59,420 bases of DNA from an uncultured Oribacterium sp. (GTDB lineage: Bacteria; Bacillota; Clostridia; Lachnospirales; Lachnospiraceae): contig CAAGKO010000073.1 of the NCBI GenBank assembly GCA_900770445.1, positions 1 to 59,420 on the forward strand, read 5' to 3'. Below are positions 15,701 through 24,463 of the stretch, piece by piece. The translations under genes were made by a program, and so were the position numbers. The stretch's first letter is position 1, and the number at the start of each line of letters is the position of its first letter. The notes beneath the pieces are model-generated. The model did not search any database. It was given only the letters and a program-made list of their open reading frames with translations, and was not told where the DNA came from.

Positions 15701-16777
15701 TCAGAAGCTCATGATCAGCTTTTCGTCCATTCTCTTCAGAATCTCACACGCCAGCTTGACCGCATTATCAAAATCTGAATAAGCGGAAATGCCATAATGT
15801 GTATGCGCATAGCGGACAGGTACGCCGATGACGATGACCGGAACCGCCTGTTCTGTGAGGTGGATGGCCGCACCATTGGTCGAACCTGCACTGCGGACAG
15901 CGTCCTGAACCGGGATCCCCAGCTCTTCTGCCAGGCCGAGTGCATATCTCTGATAGCGCGGATTGGTGATCATTCTCGCGTCAATATGGCGCAGCATCGG
16001 TCCACGCTTGATGGCCGTCTGAACCATATAGGGCTCGACGCAGGTATCATCTGCCGGGCAGCCTTCGAAGACGATGGCGATATCCGGCTTGATGACCTGA
16101 GCGGTTACGGTCGCACCACGTACGCCGACCTCTTCCTGTGCCGCGCAGGCACCGACGACATCGACATTCAGCTCCTCATCTGCCAGTGTATGCATGGTCT
16201 TCAGAATCGCTGCACAGCCCAGACGACAGTCGAAGCTCTTGCCGACCATCAGATCGGTGGTTTCGGAATAAGTGAAGGTAACATCTGGAACGACCGGCTC
16301 ACCGATTCGGATACCGAATTTCTCAATCGCCTCTTCTCGGGAAACTGCACCGACGTCGACCGTGATGTCCTTCATCTCGAGCGGTGCCTTACGCTCCTGC
16401 TCGGTCATGAAGTGAGGCGGCTTACTCGCGGTAAGGCCCGGAATGTACTCACCGAAGCGGTTGCGGACCCAGACCTTATGTGCCGGAATATTATGATTTA
16501 CCCAGCCACCGATCTGAATGATACGAAGCGTTCCGTTCGGGCAGATGGCCTGTACCATGAAGCCGACTTCATCACTGTGGGCATCCAGCTGAACGACCGG
16601 ACGCTTGCCGGTATTTCCTTTACGGCGGATGTAAAGATTGCGCATACGGTCTTCGGTGATCTCGCCGAGGCCCTCTGCATAAGGACGAATCGCAGCTACA
16701 ACTTCATCCTCAAAGCCGGATGTACCGTTCGCATTTGAGATGGCTGCAATCATTTCCAGCGTCGTTTTTTTATCCAT
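15701..16777 (-). CDS. M42 family metallopeptidase (glutamyl/deblocking aminopeptidase-like)
   Basis: A 358-residue M42 peptidase. Metal ligands are visible in order: H67 in LDAHSDEVG, D183 in FDCRLGC, the EE of AAQEEVGVRG (215-216), the acidic residue in FEGCPADD, and the final His in RYAHTHYG. These enzymes form large dodecameric shells that trim short peptides, often from acidic N-termini; some are annotated as endoglucanases without good reason. It is the last gene of the transporter operon, 12 nt after the creatininase-family gene, and likely processes the imported substrate. A terminator follows. Confidence 0.92.
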   Translation of the reverse strand: MDKKTTLEMIAAISNANGTSGFEDEVVAAIRPYAEGLGEITEDRMRNLYIRRKGNTGKRPVVQLDAHSDEVGFMVQAICPNGTLRIIQIGGWVNHNIPAHKVWVRNRFGEYIPGLTASKPPHFMTEQERKAPLEMKDITVDVGAVSREEAIEKFGIRIGEPVVPDVTFTYSETTDLMVGKSFDCRLGCAAILKTMHTLADEELNVDVVGACAAQEEVGVRGATVTAQVIKPDIAIVFEGCPADDTCVEPYMVQTAIKRGPMLRHIDARMITNPRYQRYALGLAEELGIPVQDAVRSAGSTNGAAIHLTEQAVPVIVIGVPVRYAHTHYGISAYSDFDNAVKLACEILKRMDEKLIMSF

Positions 16778-16789
16778 GACGATACCTCT

Positions 16790-17551
16790 TTATGAAAGCT
16801 TCACTTTCTTAAACTCTTCCATGAAATCAACGATGTAGTTGGCTGTGGTCTCAAGCATCTCTTTACCCCACTCTACGGTCGCTGTTCTCGGATGATCCGG
16901 TCCGATCCAGCCGCTGTCGGTGATATGCGGGATGCTGCGCGGAATCTCGACGGTCACACCCTTGTACTGAACAGAACGGAAGCCGGTTGCCTTCAGATTC
17001 TCGGACAGATCCTTGAATACGAGCTCGCCGCCGATTTCGCTCTGATCAACGAGTGAAGGATCGATACCGAGGATAGCTGCGGTCTCTTCTCCACCGCCGT
17101 GGCCTCCCTTCCATGCCGGGTTCATGTCCCAAGCCATCAGCCACCAGTTGAGCATCGCAACGAGGCAGCCCTTCTCCTCAAACTCCAGCGCGAGGCGCTC
17201 GATCATCTTCATGTTACCGCCGTGACCGTTCAGGAAGACGAACTTTCTTGCGCCGTGACGATACAGGCTGAGGAAGATCTGACGGCAGAACTGATACAGA
17301 ACCTCGTTGTCGATGTCGATGGTTCCAGGATAAGCACCCAGGCTCTGGCAGGCACCATACGGAATGGTCGGTGCGATCAGAACATCGCTCTTCTTCTCGA
17401 TCTTCTCCAGAAGATAATCCGGAATGATGGTATCGGTACCGAGTGGATTGTGACGGCCATGGCACTCGATGCTGCCGATGGAGATGAGGACCATATCGTT
17501 CTTTTCAAAATATTCCTGGGCCTTCGGCCATGTTAAATTTGCAAGTCTCAT
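16790..17551 (-). CDS. Creatininase-family amidohydrolase
   Basis: A 253-residue metal-dependent hydrolase. The signature residues are E29 and H31 in GSIECHG, D40 in PLGTD, NGHGGN near residue 110 and GGHGGGEETA. The family includes creatinine amidohydrolase, the FAPy deformylase of riboflavin synthesis, the mycofactocin peptidase MftE and 3-dehydro-scyllo-inosose hydrolase, so family membership alone does not give the substrate. Its place between an Opp/Dpp-type binding protein and an M42 peptidase suggests it opens a cyclic amide or lactone, or cleaves an amide or short peptide, brought in by the transporter. An AAGGGAG ribosome site is present. Confidence 0.9.
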   Translation of the reverse strand: MRLANLTWPKAQEYFEKNDMVLISIGSIECHGRHNPLGTDTIIPDYLLEKIEKKSDVLIAPTIPYGACQSLGAYPGTIDIDNEVLYQFCRQIFLSLYRHGARKFVFLNGHGGNMKMIERLALEFEEKGCLVAMLNWWLMAWDMNPAWKGGHGGGEETAAILGIDPSLVDQSEIGGELVFKDLSENLKATGFRSVQYKGVTVEIPRSIPHITDSGWIGPDHPRTATVEWGKEMLETTANYIVDFMEEFKKVKLS

Positions 17552-17629
17552 AATCGCTTACTCCCTTTCTTTTTTAATTATATTCATGAATACGGGCTAT
17601 CCGAAAGCCGGACAGCCCGAGCCTCGTGA

Positions 17630-19198
17630 TTACTGAGCAACCTTTACCTGATACAGGCTGTGATAGCCGTTCGGGTCCATGACAAATCCTTCCACCTTCT
17701 TGCTGGCACCTACATTGATGGAGCTGTAGAAAATCGGGAGGTTGTTGTTGATGCCATCCAGCTTGATCGCGATGTCCTTGTAAAGATCCTTACGCTTAGC
17801 TTCGTCTGTGCTGGAACGTGCTTCCTCGATCATCTTATCAAGCTCCGGATCCGCGATAAAGCTACGGTTACCGGCAGCGCCCTGCTGGGTTGAATGCTCA
17901 AGTGAGTAGTACGTATAATCTGCATCACCGCTGGAGGTGGTCCATCCGAAGTATGCCATATCATGCTCACCCGAGGTGGTCTTTGAAATATAGCTTCCGA
18001 ACTCCAGAACCTCTACCTGGCACTGTACGCCGATCTCGAGCAGCATCGCCTGGATCGCCTGGCAGATCTCGATACGGGACTGGTTGTCGTTTACCCACAG
18101 GGTGGTAGAGAAGCCATCCGGGTAACCTGCCTCTGCAAGCAGCTGCTTCGCCTTTTCAGGGTTGTACTCACGTACACCGGTAGAATAATAACCGAAAACA
18201 GCCGGTGCGAGGATGCAGTCTGCTGCCTGACCGCTGCCTGCATTGATGGTATCGATGAGGGTCTGACGGTCGATCGCCATGCTCAGTGCCTCACGCACGA
18301 GTGGGTTGTCAAACGGCTTCTTATTCATATTTAAAGAAATATACCAGCAGCTGAGGGATGGAACTTCATAAACAGTCAGCTTATCATTTTCATTGACCTT
18401 TGAGATATCATTGACCGCAAGATCATAAGCGAGATCGATCTCACCGGTTTCGAGTGCGATGGAACGCTGTGATGTCTCCGGGATGACCTTCATCACCAGG
18501 TTTTCAGTTGCCGGCTTACCAGCATAGTAGTCGTCGAATGCCTTGAGCGTAATATGATCTCCCTGCTTCCACTCAACGAACATATACGGGCCAGAGCCGA
18601 TCGGGTGCTGAAGAAACGCATTCTCATCTGCTTCAACGACGGCCTTCGGAACGATCGCCGCAAACGGAATAGCAAGATTACGAAGCGTCGGCGCATACGG
18701 AGCGGTCGTCTTCACGGTAACCGTATAATCATCATCGACCGTAACATCTTCGATGAAGTTAAGAACATAGGAAACCGCTGCAGAATTACGTGCACGGTCC
18801 AGAGAGAACTTGACGTCTTCTGCCGTAAGATCGCTGCCGTCATGGAACTTGATGCCCTGACGGATCTTGAATACATAGGTCGTATCATCTGTCTGCTCCC
18901 AGCTCTCAGCGATCTGCGGAACGACCTCACTGGTTTCAGGATCTACCGTAACCAGCGTATCGAAAATCTGGCTGCTGACATCAACGGCCGGGGTCTCCTT
19001 TCCCTGATGCGGGTCAAGGGAAGTTACATCGGCGCCCTGTGCCCATGTCAGGGTGTCCTTATAACCAGCCGTGGCCGATCCGGCGTTATCGGTCTTAGCC
19101 TCTGTGCCTGATGACTGGCTGCCACCACATGCCGCAAGGGACAGCGGAATCGCAAGGGCCAGCACCATCGACAAAATGCGCATAGTACTCTTTTTCAT
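17630..19198 (-). CDS. Peptide/substrate-binding lipoprotein of an Opp/Dpp ABC transporter (SBP family 5)
   Basis: A 522-residue lipoprotein. Start MKKSTMRILSMVLAL at 19198 follows AGGAGG. The signal peptide ends in a lipobox (SLAACGGS), so the mature protein is lipid-anchored outside the cell. The family-5 signature is visible in LDPHQG...IFDTLVT, ESWEQTDDTTYVFKIRQGIKFHDGS, and DRARN. These proteins bind di- or oligopeptides, nickel complexes or sugars; the specificity cannot be read here. It follows the two permeases and two ATPases in the operon, an order that differs from the common binding-protein-first arrangement, and leads into the hydrolase genes. Confidence 0.94.
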   Translation of the reverse strand: MKKSTMRILSMVLALAIPLSLAACGGSQSSGTEAKTDNAGSATAGYKDTLTWAQGADVTSLDPHQGKETPAVDVSSQIFDTLVTVDPETSEVVPQIAESWEQTDDTTYVFKIRQGIKFHDGSDLTAEDVKFSLDRARNSAAVSYVLNFIEDVTVDDDYTVTVKTTAPYAPTLRNLAIPFAAIVPKAVVEADENAFLQHPIGSGPYMFVEWKQGDHITLKAFDDYYAGKPATENLVMKVIPETSQRSIALETGEIDLAYDLAVNDISKVNENDKLTVYEVPSLSCWYISLNMNKKPFDNPLVREALSMAIDRQTLIDTINAGSGQAADCILAPAVFGYYSTGVREYNPEKAKQLLAEAGYPDGFSTTLWVNDNQSRIEICQAIQAMLLEIGVQCQVEVLEFGSYISKTTSGEHDMAYFGWTTSSGDADYTYYSLEHSTQQGAAGNRSFIADPELDKMIEEARSSTDEAKRKDLYKDIAIKLDGINNNLPIFYSSINVGASKKVEGFVMDPNGYHSLYQVKVAQ

Positions 19199-19300
19199 AC
19201 ATTTTCCTCCTGTTTTGTATGTTGTTCGTGGGTACGAAACGTTTTTCAAAACCGATGTGGACGTAGCAGCCATCTCACACCGGCGATGAACAAAAATGGA

Positions 19301-20278
19301 TTATATTTCGCCTCTCTGTACGCGAAGACAGGTAACAAAGTGACCTGGTTCCTCTTCCGTCAGGACCATATCCTGCGCGCGGCAGGCGTCCGTTGCATAT
19401 GGACAGCGCTTGGCGAAGCGGCAGCCCTTTTCAGGATTGACCGGAGAGGTCAGCTCGCCCTTCATGGTGATTCGATTCATACGAACCTCCGGATCCGCGA
19501 TCGGAATCGCCGAAAGCAGTGCCTGCGTATATGGATGCATCGGCTTTTTAAACAGCTTATCGGCCGGCGCTTTTTCTACCATCTGTCCCAGGTACATAAC
19601 CAGAATATCGTCCGAAATGTACTTAACGACGGAAAGATCGTGTGTGATGAACAGATAGGTCAGGCCGAGATTATCCTGAAGATCCTGCATCAGGTTCAGG
19701 ATCTGCGCCTGAATCGACACGTCCAGTGCGGAAACCGGCTCATCACAGACGATAAACTTCGGTTCCAGAGCCAGTGCCCGTGCGATTCCGATACGCTGAC
19801 GACGGCCTCCATCGAGCTCATGCGGGTAGGTGTTCACCAGTCGACCGGCGAGACCTACCATGTCCATGATCTCGCGTACACGCTTCTGAATTCCTTCCTT
19901 ATCATTTCGGCTGTAAATCTTCTGCACGATCAGCGGTGCCGCGATCGCCTCACTGACCGTCATACGCGGATTCAGTGATGCGAACGGATCCTGGAAGATG
20001 ATCTGCATATCGCGGCGCATATCCTTCATCTGTCTGTCATTGAAGGAGAGGATGTCTTTCTGATCAAAAATGACCTTTCCGCTGGTCGGCTCATGCAGTC
20101 GTAAGATCGCACGACCCATCGTCGATTTACCACATCCGGATTCACCGACGACGCCGAGCGTTCTTCCCTGCTCGATGGTAAAGCTGATGTCGTCCACCGC
20201 ATGGAGCATGCCGTCCGGAACAGGAAAATACTTTTTCAGGTGTTCTACCTTCAGAATTTCACGCTTCTGTTCTGCCAT
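19301..20278 (-). CDS. Opp/Dpp ABC transporter ATP-binding subunit (OppF/DppF-like)
   Basis: A 325-residue ATPase. Walker A is GESGCGKST, the signature is LDGGRRQRIGIARAL, and Walker B is KFIVCDEPVSALD. The signature starts LDGG rather than LSGG, a tolerated variation in this subfamily. The C-terminal oligopeptide-transporter extension has the Cys cluster CRFAKRCPYATDAC that binds an iron-sulfur cluster in some homologues. Start MAEQKREILKVEHLKKYF follows GAGGTGAG. Fourth gene of the operon, 15 nt after the OppD-like gene. Confidence 0.95.
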   Translation of the reverse strand: MAEQKREILKVEHLKKYFPVPDGMLHAVDDISFTIEQGRTLGVVGESGCGKSTMGRAILRLHEPTSGKVIFDQKDILSFNDRQMKDMRRDMQIIFQDPFASLNPRMTVSEAIAAPLIVQKIYSRNDKEGIQKRVREIMDMVGLAGRLVNTYPHELDGGRRQRIGIARALALEPKFIVCDEPVSALDVSIQAQILNLMQDLQDNLGLTYLFITHDLSVVKYISDDILVMYLGQMVEKAPADKLFKKPMHPYTQALLSAIPIADPEVRMNRITMKGELTSPVNPEKGCRFAKRCPYATDACRAQDMVLTEEEPGHFVTCLRVQRGEI

Positions 20279-20293
20279 ATCTTCTCACCTCTT

Positions 20294-21262
20294 TCAGGTC
20301 GTACACCGGAAGCAGCGAACCTTATGTCCGTCTTCCAGTTCCACAAGTTTCGGTTCCGTCGCGCGACACTGTTCCGTCGCATACTTACAGCGATCTGCAA
20401 ATTTGCAGCCTTCCGGAAGTGCGGTAGGATCCGGCATCATGCCGTCAATGGCCGCCAGACGCCGGCTGTTGGTTTCCAGATTCGGGATCGAACCAAACAG
20501 TCCTTCCGTATACGGATGCAGGGTGTTTTCATAGACCTGACGCAACGTACCATATTCCACGATCTCACCGGCATAGATGATGGCAACACTGTCACAGTTC
20601 TGTGCAACTACACCGAGGTCATGCGTGATGAGCAGCATGGAGGTATTGTTTTTCTGTTTCAGGCCACGGATCATTTCGAGAACCTGTGCCTGAATGGTCA
20701 CATCCAGCGCGGTCGTCGGCTCATCCGCGATCAGAAGCTGCGGATTACATGCAAGCGCAATGGCGATGATCACGCGCTGCTTCATGCCGCCAGAAAACTG
20801 GTGCGGGTAGTCGCTATAACGCTCTGCGGTGATGCCGACCATTTCCAGCATCTCACCGGCCTGCTTTTTCGCTTCCTGCTTCGAGAGCTCCGGATGGTGG
20901 TTACGAATAACTTCAAGGATCTGGTCGCCCACCGTCATCACCGGATTCAGCGATGTCATCGGATCCTGGAAGATCATGGAAACCTGACGACCACGCATCT
21001 GACGCATTTCCTTTTCACTCAGCTTCAGCAGGTCGTTTCCTTCATAGAGGATCTCACCGGAAAGGATCTTTCCAGGCGGATTCGGAATCAGACGCATGAT
21101 GCCACGCGCCAGGGTCGTTTTACCTGCGCCTGTCTCACCTACCAGGCCGAGCGCTTCACCGCGTCTGATCTGCAGATTTGCATCATTCAGTGCGCGGACC
21201 ACACCGTCCGTCGTTGCATAGACGATGTTCAAATTCTTAATATCCAGCAGAATATCTGACAT
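20294..21262 (-). CDS. Opp/Dpp ABC transporter ATP-binding subunit (OppD/DppD-like)
   Basis: A 322-residue ATPase that pairs with the OppF-like subunit. Walker A is GETGAGKTT, the signature is FSGGMKQRVIIAIALA, and Walker B is LLIADEPTTALD. The C-terminal Cys-rich extension reads CKFADRCKYATEQC. Start MSDILLDIKNLNIVYAT follows AGGAGGG. It lies between the OppC and OppF homologues in a tightly spaced operon. Confidence 0.95.
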   Translation of the reverse strand: MSDILLDIKNLNIVYATTDGVVRALNDANLQIRRGEALGLVGETGAGKTTLARGIMRLIPNPPGKILSGEILYEGNDLLKLSEKEMRQMRGRQVSMIFQDPMTSLNPVMTVGDQILEVIRNHHPELSKQEAKKQAGEMLEMVGITAERYSDYPHQFSGGMKQRVIIAIALACNPQLLIADEPTTALDVTIQAQVLEMIRGLKQKNNTSMLLITHDLGVVAQNCDSVAIIYAGEIVEYGTLRQVYENTLHPYTEGLFGSIPNLETNSRRLAAIDGMMPDPTALPEGCKFADRCKYATEQCRATEPKLVELEDGHKVRCFRCTT

Positions 21263-21294
21263 GTTACGTATCCCTCCTTACAGCACAGCGGTGA

Positions 21295-22212
21295 TCAGTT
21301 CTTGAGCTTCGGGTCCATCGCATCACGAAGACCGTCACCCATCAGATTCAGTGAAAGAATCGTCAGCATGATGCCAAAACCCGGAATCAAAGTGACATGC
21401 CATGCATCACGGATATAGACGCGGGCATTGGAAAGCATGGCGCCCCATTCCGGTGTCGGTGGCTGAATGCCGAGACCCAGGAAGGAAAGGCCTGCAATCG
21501 AGAGAATGGCACCTGCAAGGCCGAGCGTCGCCTGTACGATGATCGGTGCCAGTGCATTCGGGATAATATACTGGAGGATGATCAGACCGTTGTTACAGCC
21601 GATCGCACGCGCCGCCTCGATATATTCCTGATCCTTGACGGTCAGAACCGCTGCACGGACGGTTCGTGCAAAGGTCGGAATGTACGCGATGCCGATGGCG
21701 ATCATGACATTCCAGATGCTGGTACCCAGCGCAGCTACGATGGCGGTTGCCAGAAGCATGGACGGAATCGCCAGAAGGACATCCATCACACGCATGATGA
21801 TCGTATCGGTCACACCACCATAGTAACCGGATACTGCGCCGAGCATGCCACCCGCAATCAGTGCCAGCACGATGGCGATCCCACCGGTGAACAGGGAGTA
21901 GCGTGTGCCCCAGATCATACGGAGCAGCATATCACGTCCGAATTCATCCTGCCCGAAAATATGCCGGGCACTCGGTCCCTTCAGACGATTGACCAGATCC
22001 TGCTTAACCACATACTCATTGTAAATTGCATTGTGTGTCGCTGCGTCGATGACCAGGGTTGCGATCGATATGATGACAAGGAAGCTGATAAACGCAAGCC
22101 CGATCATGGCCATACGATTTTTACGAAAACGTCTCCAGGCCTCCTGCCACAGTGAACGCTGCTTTTTTTCGTTCAATGCTGAGGCGCTCGACATAGTGTT
22201 CTTCTCACTCAT
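21295..22212 (-). CDS. Opp/Dpp ABC transporter permease (OppC/DppC-like)
   Basis: About 305 residues. Two starts are possible: a GTG at 22221 that overlaps the preceding stop (GTGA), or the ATG at 22212 (MSEKNTMSSASAL), which I prefer because GGTGAG lies just upstream. The protein has an N-terminal membrane segment (MAMIGLAFISFLVIISIATL), a long external loop with GPSARHIFGQDEFGRDML (the OppC signature), and the permease core with EYIEAARAIGCNNGLIILQYIIPNALAP, the EAA loop contacting the ATPases. Confidence 0.93.
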   Translation of the reverse strand: MSEKNTMSSASALNEKKQRSLWQEAWRRFRKNRMAMIGLAFISFLVIISIATLVIDAATHNAIYNEYVVKQDLVNRLKGPSARHIFGQDEFGRDMLLRMIWGTRYSLFTGGIAIVLALIAGGMLGAVSGYYGGVTDTIIMRVMDVLLAIPSMLLATAIVAALGTSIWNVMIAIGIAYIPTFARTVRAAVLTVKDQEYIEAARAIGCNNGLIILQYIIPNALAPIIVQATLGLAGAILSIAGLSFLGLGIQPPTPEWGAMLSNARVYIRDAWHVTLIPGFGIMLTILSLNLMGDGLRDAMDPKLKN

Positions 22213-22217
22213 ATGGC

Positions 22218-23171
22218 TCACCGTCCCTTCTTATTATAAAGTGATTTGATTCGCGGATCGACAAAGGCGTAGATGATATCGACCATCAGGTTGACAAGTG
22301 TAAACATCGTTGCCAGGAAAATAACGCATCCAAGCACCAACGGGATATCTTTTGACTTGATGGATTCGACCATCAGACGTCCGAGACCCGGCCATGAGAA
22401 AATGGTTTCCGCAAGCATCGCACCGCCGAGCAGGCTTCCGAACTGAAGACCGACCGCCGTAATGATCGGAATAAGCGCATTTTTCAGCATGTGCTGGAAT
22501 GTGATGGTCCGTTCATCGTCACCCTTTGCACGTGCGGTGGAAATGTAATCCTGTCGGATAACCTCCAGCATGGAGGACCGGGTCATACGCGCAACCATGG
22601 CGGCGGAGTTAAAGCCCAGCGTCAGCGCCGGCAGAATCAGGCTCTTCAGCATCGGCACAAAGCCGGAACCCATACCCTGTGATGGCAGCCATCCAAGTGT
22701 GAGAGAGAACAGCATAACCAGCAGAAGACCTGACCAGAAGTTCGGCATGGAGACACCGATGAGTGCGAAGACCATCGAAACATTGTCCAGCAGGGAATAC
22801 TGCTTCTTCGCAGAAATAATACCGATCGGGATACCGATGACCAGTGCCACCAGGATACCTGCGCAGGCAAGAATCGCTGTGTTCGGCAAGCGTTCGATAA
22901 CCTGATCCCATACCGGCATGCTGTTTTTATAAGATACACCGAGGTCACCATGAAGAAGGTCGATCATGTAGTGGATATAGCGGATAAAGATCGGATCGTT
23001 CAGTCCGAGTTCTTCCCGCTTCATCGCAAGTGCCTCTGCCGTCGCCTGATCGCCCAGGATGATCGCTGCAGGATCACCCGGCGCAAGGTTCAGGATAAAG
23101 AACACAACAAACGTGACGCCGATAATAACCGGAATCAACATCAGCAAGCGCTTGAGAATGTACTTGTGCAT
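22218..23171 (-). CDS. Opp/Dpp ABC transporter permease (OppB/DppB-like)
   Basis: A 317-residue permease and first gene of the operon. Start MHKYILKRLLMLIPVIIGVT follows AGGAGG. It has the family's N-terminal membrane segment, the loop NLAPGDPAAIILGDQAT, the segment GDLGVSYKNSMPVWDQV, and the EAA-like loop QDYISTARAKGDDERTITFQHMLKNALIP. Six membrane segments are evident. A strong promoter lies upstream (23255-23283), overlapped by an inverted repeat likely bound by the divergent GntR regulator. Confidence 0.95.
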   Translation of the reverse strand: MHKYILKRLLMLIPVIIGVTFVVFFILNLAPGDPAAIILGDQATAEALAMKREELGLNDPIFIRYIHYMIDLLHGDLGVSYKNSMPVWDQVIERLPNTAILACAGILVALVIGIPIGIISAKKQYSLLDNVSMVFALIGVSMPNFWSGLLLVMLFSLTLGWLPSQGMGSGFVPMLKSLILPALTLGFNSAAMVARMTRSSMLEVIRQDYISTARAKGDDERTITFQHMLKNALIPIITAVGLQFGSLLGGAMLAETIFSWPGLGRLMVESIKSKDIPLVLGCVIFLATMFTLVNLMVDIIYAFVDPRIKSLYNKKGR

Positions 23172-23203
23172 ATTGATTTACCTCCTGTTTCCCTAAAGAG
23201 CCG

Positions 23204-23228
23204 GATTGTTTCCTAATATGAAACAATC
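23204..23228. promoter_or_regulatory. Inverted repeat GATTGTTTC/GAAACAATC
   Basis: Perfect 9-bp arms with a 7-nt spacer, in the 5' leader of oppB downstream of its promoter. The ATTGT/ACAAT core recurs in two other repeats in this intergenic region, suggesting a shared operator. Confidence 0.55.
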
Positions 23229-23254
23229 TATTTACAATTTATTTATTTCGATTT

Positions 23255-23283
23255 AGTATAATCACGTCGCGTCGGATTGTCAA
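23255..23283 (-). promoter_or_regulatory. Promoter of the opp-hydrolase operon, with overlapping operator
   Basis: Minus strand: TTGACA (23283-23278), 17-bp spacer, TATACT (23260-23255). The palindrome ATTGT-CA-ACAAT (23276-23287) covers the -35 box. Confidence 0.8.
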
Positions 23284-23318
23284 CAATTTATGAATTTCGT
23301 CAACTTACGAAAACATAA

Positions 23319-23361
23319 TTGCAATATTGTTAACTGTATGTTATAATAAACATAACAATAT
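23319..23361 (+). promoter_or_regulatory. Promoter of the aminotransferase-gntR operon inside an inverted repeat
   Basis: TTGCAA (23319-23324), 17-bp spacer, TATAAT (23342-23347). The -10 box is enclosed by the inverted repeat ATATTGTTA (23324-23332) / TAACAATAT (23353-23361), with a second nested one TATGTT/AACATA. This suggests autoregulation by the GntR-type repressor. Confidence 0.7.
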
Positions 23362-23423
23362 GCTATAGCGGTTGCTATTGATATTCCGAGTTTATGCTTT
23401 GTATCATGGAGGGAACGATACGG

Positions 23424-24461
23424 ATGAAAAAAATAGGCGGTATGTTTTATTACGAGGCCTGCAGGCCTGAAGAGAACGGTTACTTCGAGCGGGTCTGTCC
23501 TGCCGATGGAGATCTGGCATTTACGATGTCTGGCCGCTGCGGCCTTTACTACTGTCTGGAAGACATCATGCTGCACGACACAAAAAAGGTCGCATATGTC
23601 CCGATGTATACCTGCGAGACCGTTCTGTTCTCTTATGAAAAGGCCGGCTATCAGCTTCGGTTTTATGATATCGATGAGAACCTGCGCAGCGTGTTTGATC
23701 CGGCAGTGCTGGATGAGATCAGCGTACTGTCGCTTTGCGGCTACTATGGCTTCTGCAATTATGACCATGCATTCATCGAGGCCTGCAAGGAGCGTGGCAT
23801 CGTGATTCTGGAGGACGTAACGCACTCCATGCTTTCCGCCGATGGCATCGATCCACTCGCGGATTATTTCGCCGGAAGTTTTCGTAAGTGGATGGGCATC
23901 GCCTGTGGTGGTTTCGCCGTGAAGCGAAACGGAAAATTCGCAAAACCGCTTCTTCCAGTCGATCCAACACATCTCCGTCAGCGTGAAGCCGCGATCGAGA
24001 CCGCGGAATCGGATGTATTCTGGGAAGGTGAGATGCGCCTTCGCCAGATGTTCGACAGCTTCAGCGGTGATGCGCGTTCGGAGCATATTCTGCGCTATGC
24101 AGATTTTGATAAGATCTGTGCGACCAGACGCGCAAACTTCGGTGCCGTTTTAAACGGACTCCCGAAAGAGCTTCATGGTGTTCGACCTGTGTTCCCGGTT
24201 CTGACGGATGCCGCCGTTCCGAGTCATTTCTGCCTGTATGCAGAGCGTCGTGACGATTTCCAGGCATTTCTGGCCGAGCGCCAGATTCGATCGACCGTCT
24301 ACTGGCCAGTGGGCCCGATGGTTCATCCAGAGGGACACCCATCGGTCGAGTATATCTATGATCATATTGTTTCGATCCCATGCGACCAGCGCTATGAGGC
24401 ATCGGATATGCAACGCGTCGCAGACGCCATCACCGCATATTCTGAAAAATTTGGAGGATAA
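23424..24461 (+). CDS. DegT/DnrJ/EryC1-like PLP-dependent enzyme
   Basis: A 345-residue fold-type I PLP protein. Start MKKIGGMFYYEACRPEENG is chosen because GGAGGG precedes it at a workable distance; an ATG ten codons earlier has no site. Recognisable parts are the N-terminal SGRCGLYYCLEDI (phosphate-binding region), VAYVPMYTCETVL, ILEDVTHSML with the Asp that pairs with the PLP ring nitrogen, and GSFRKWMGIACGG, where the Lys is in the place of the PLP-binding lysine. It resembles DegT-type sugar aminotransferases, but the substrate is unknown. It is divergent from the opp operon and immediately followed by gntR, so it probably belongs to the same metabolic unit. Confidence 0.75.
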   Translation: MKKIGGMFYYEACRPEENGYFERVCPADGDLAFTMSGRCGLYYCLEDIMLHDTKKVAYVPMYTCETVLFSYEKAGYQLRFYDIDENLRSVFDPAVLDEISVLSLCGYYGFCNYDHAFIEACKERGIVILEDVTHSMLSADGIDPLADYFAGSFRKWMGIACGGFAVKRNGKFAKPLLPVDPTHLRQREAAIETAESDVFWEGEMRLRQMFDSFSGDARSEHILRYADFDKICATRRANFGAVLNGLPKELHGVRPVFPVLTDAAVPSHFCLYAERRDDFQAFLAERQIRSTVYWPVGPMVHPEGHPSVEYIYDHIVSIPCDQRYEASDMQRVADAITAYSEKFGG

Positions 24462-24463
24462 TA

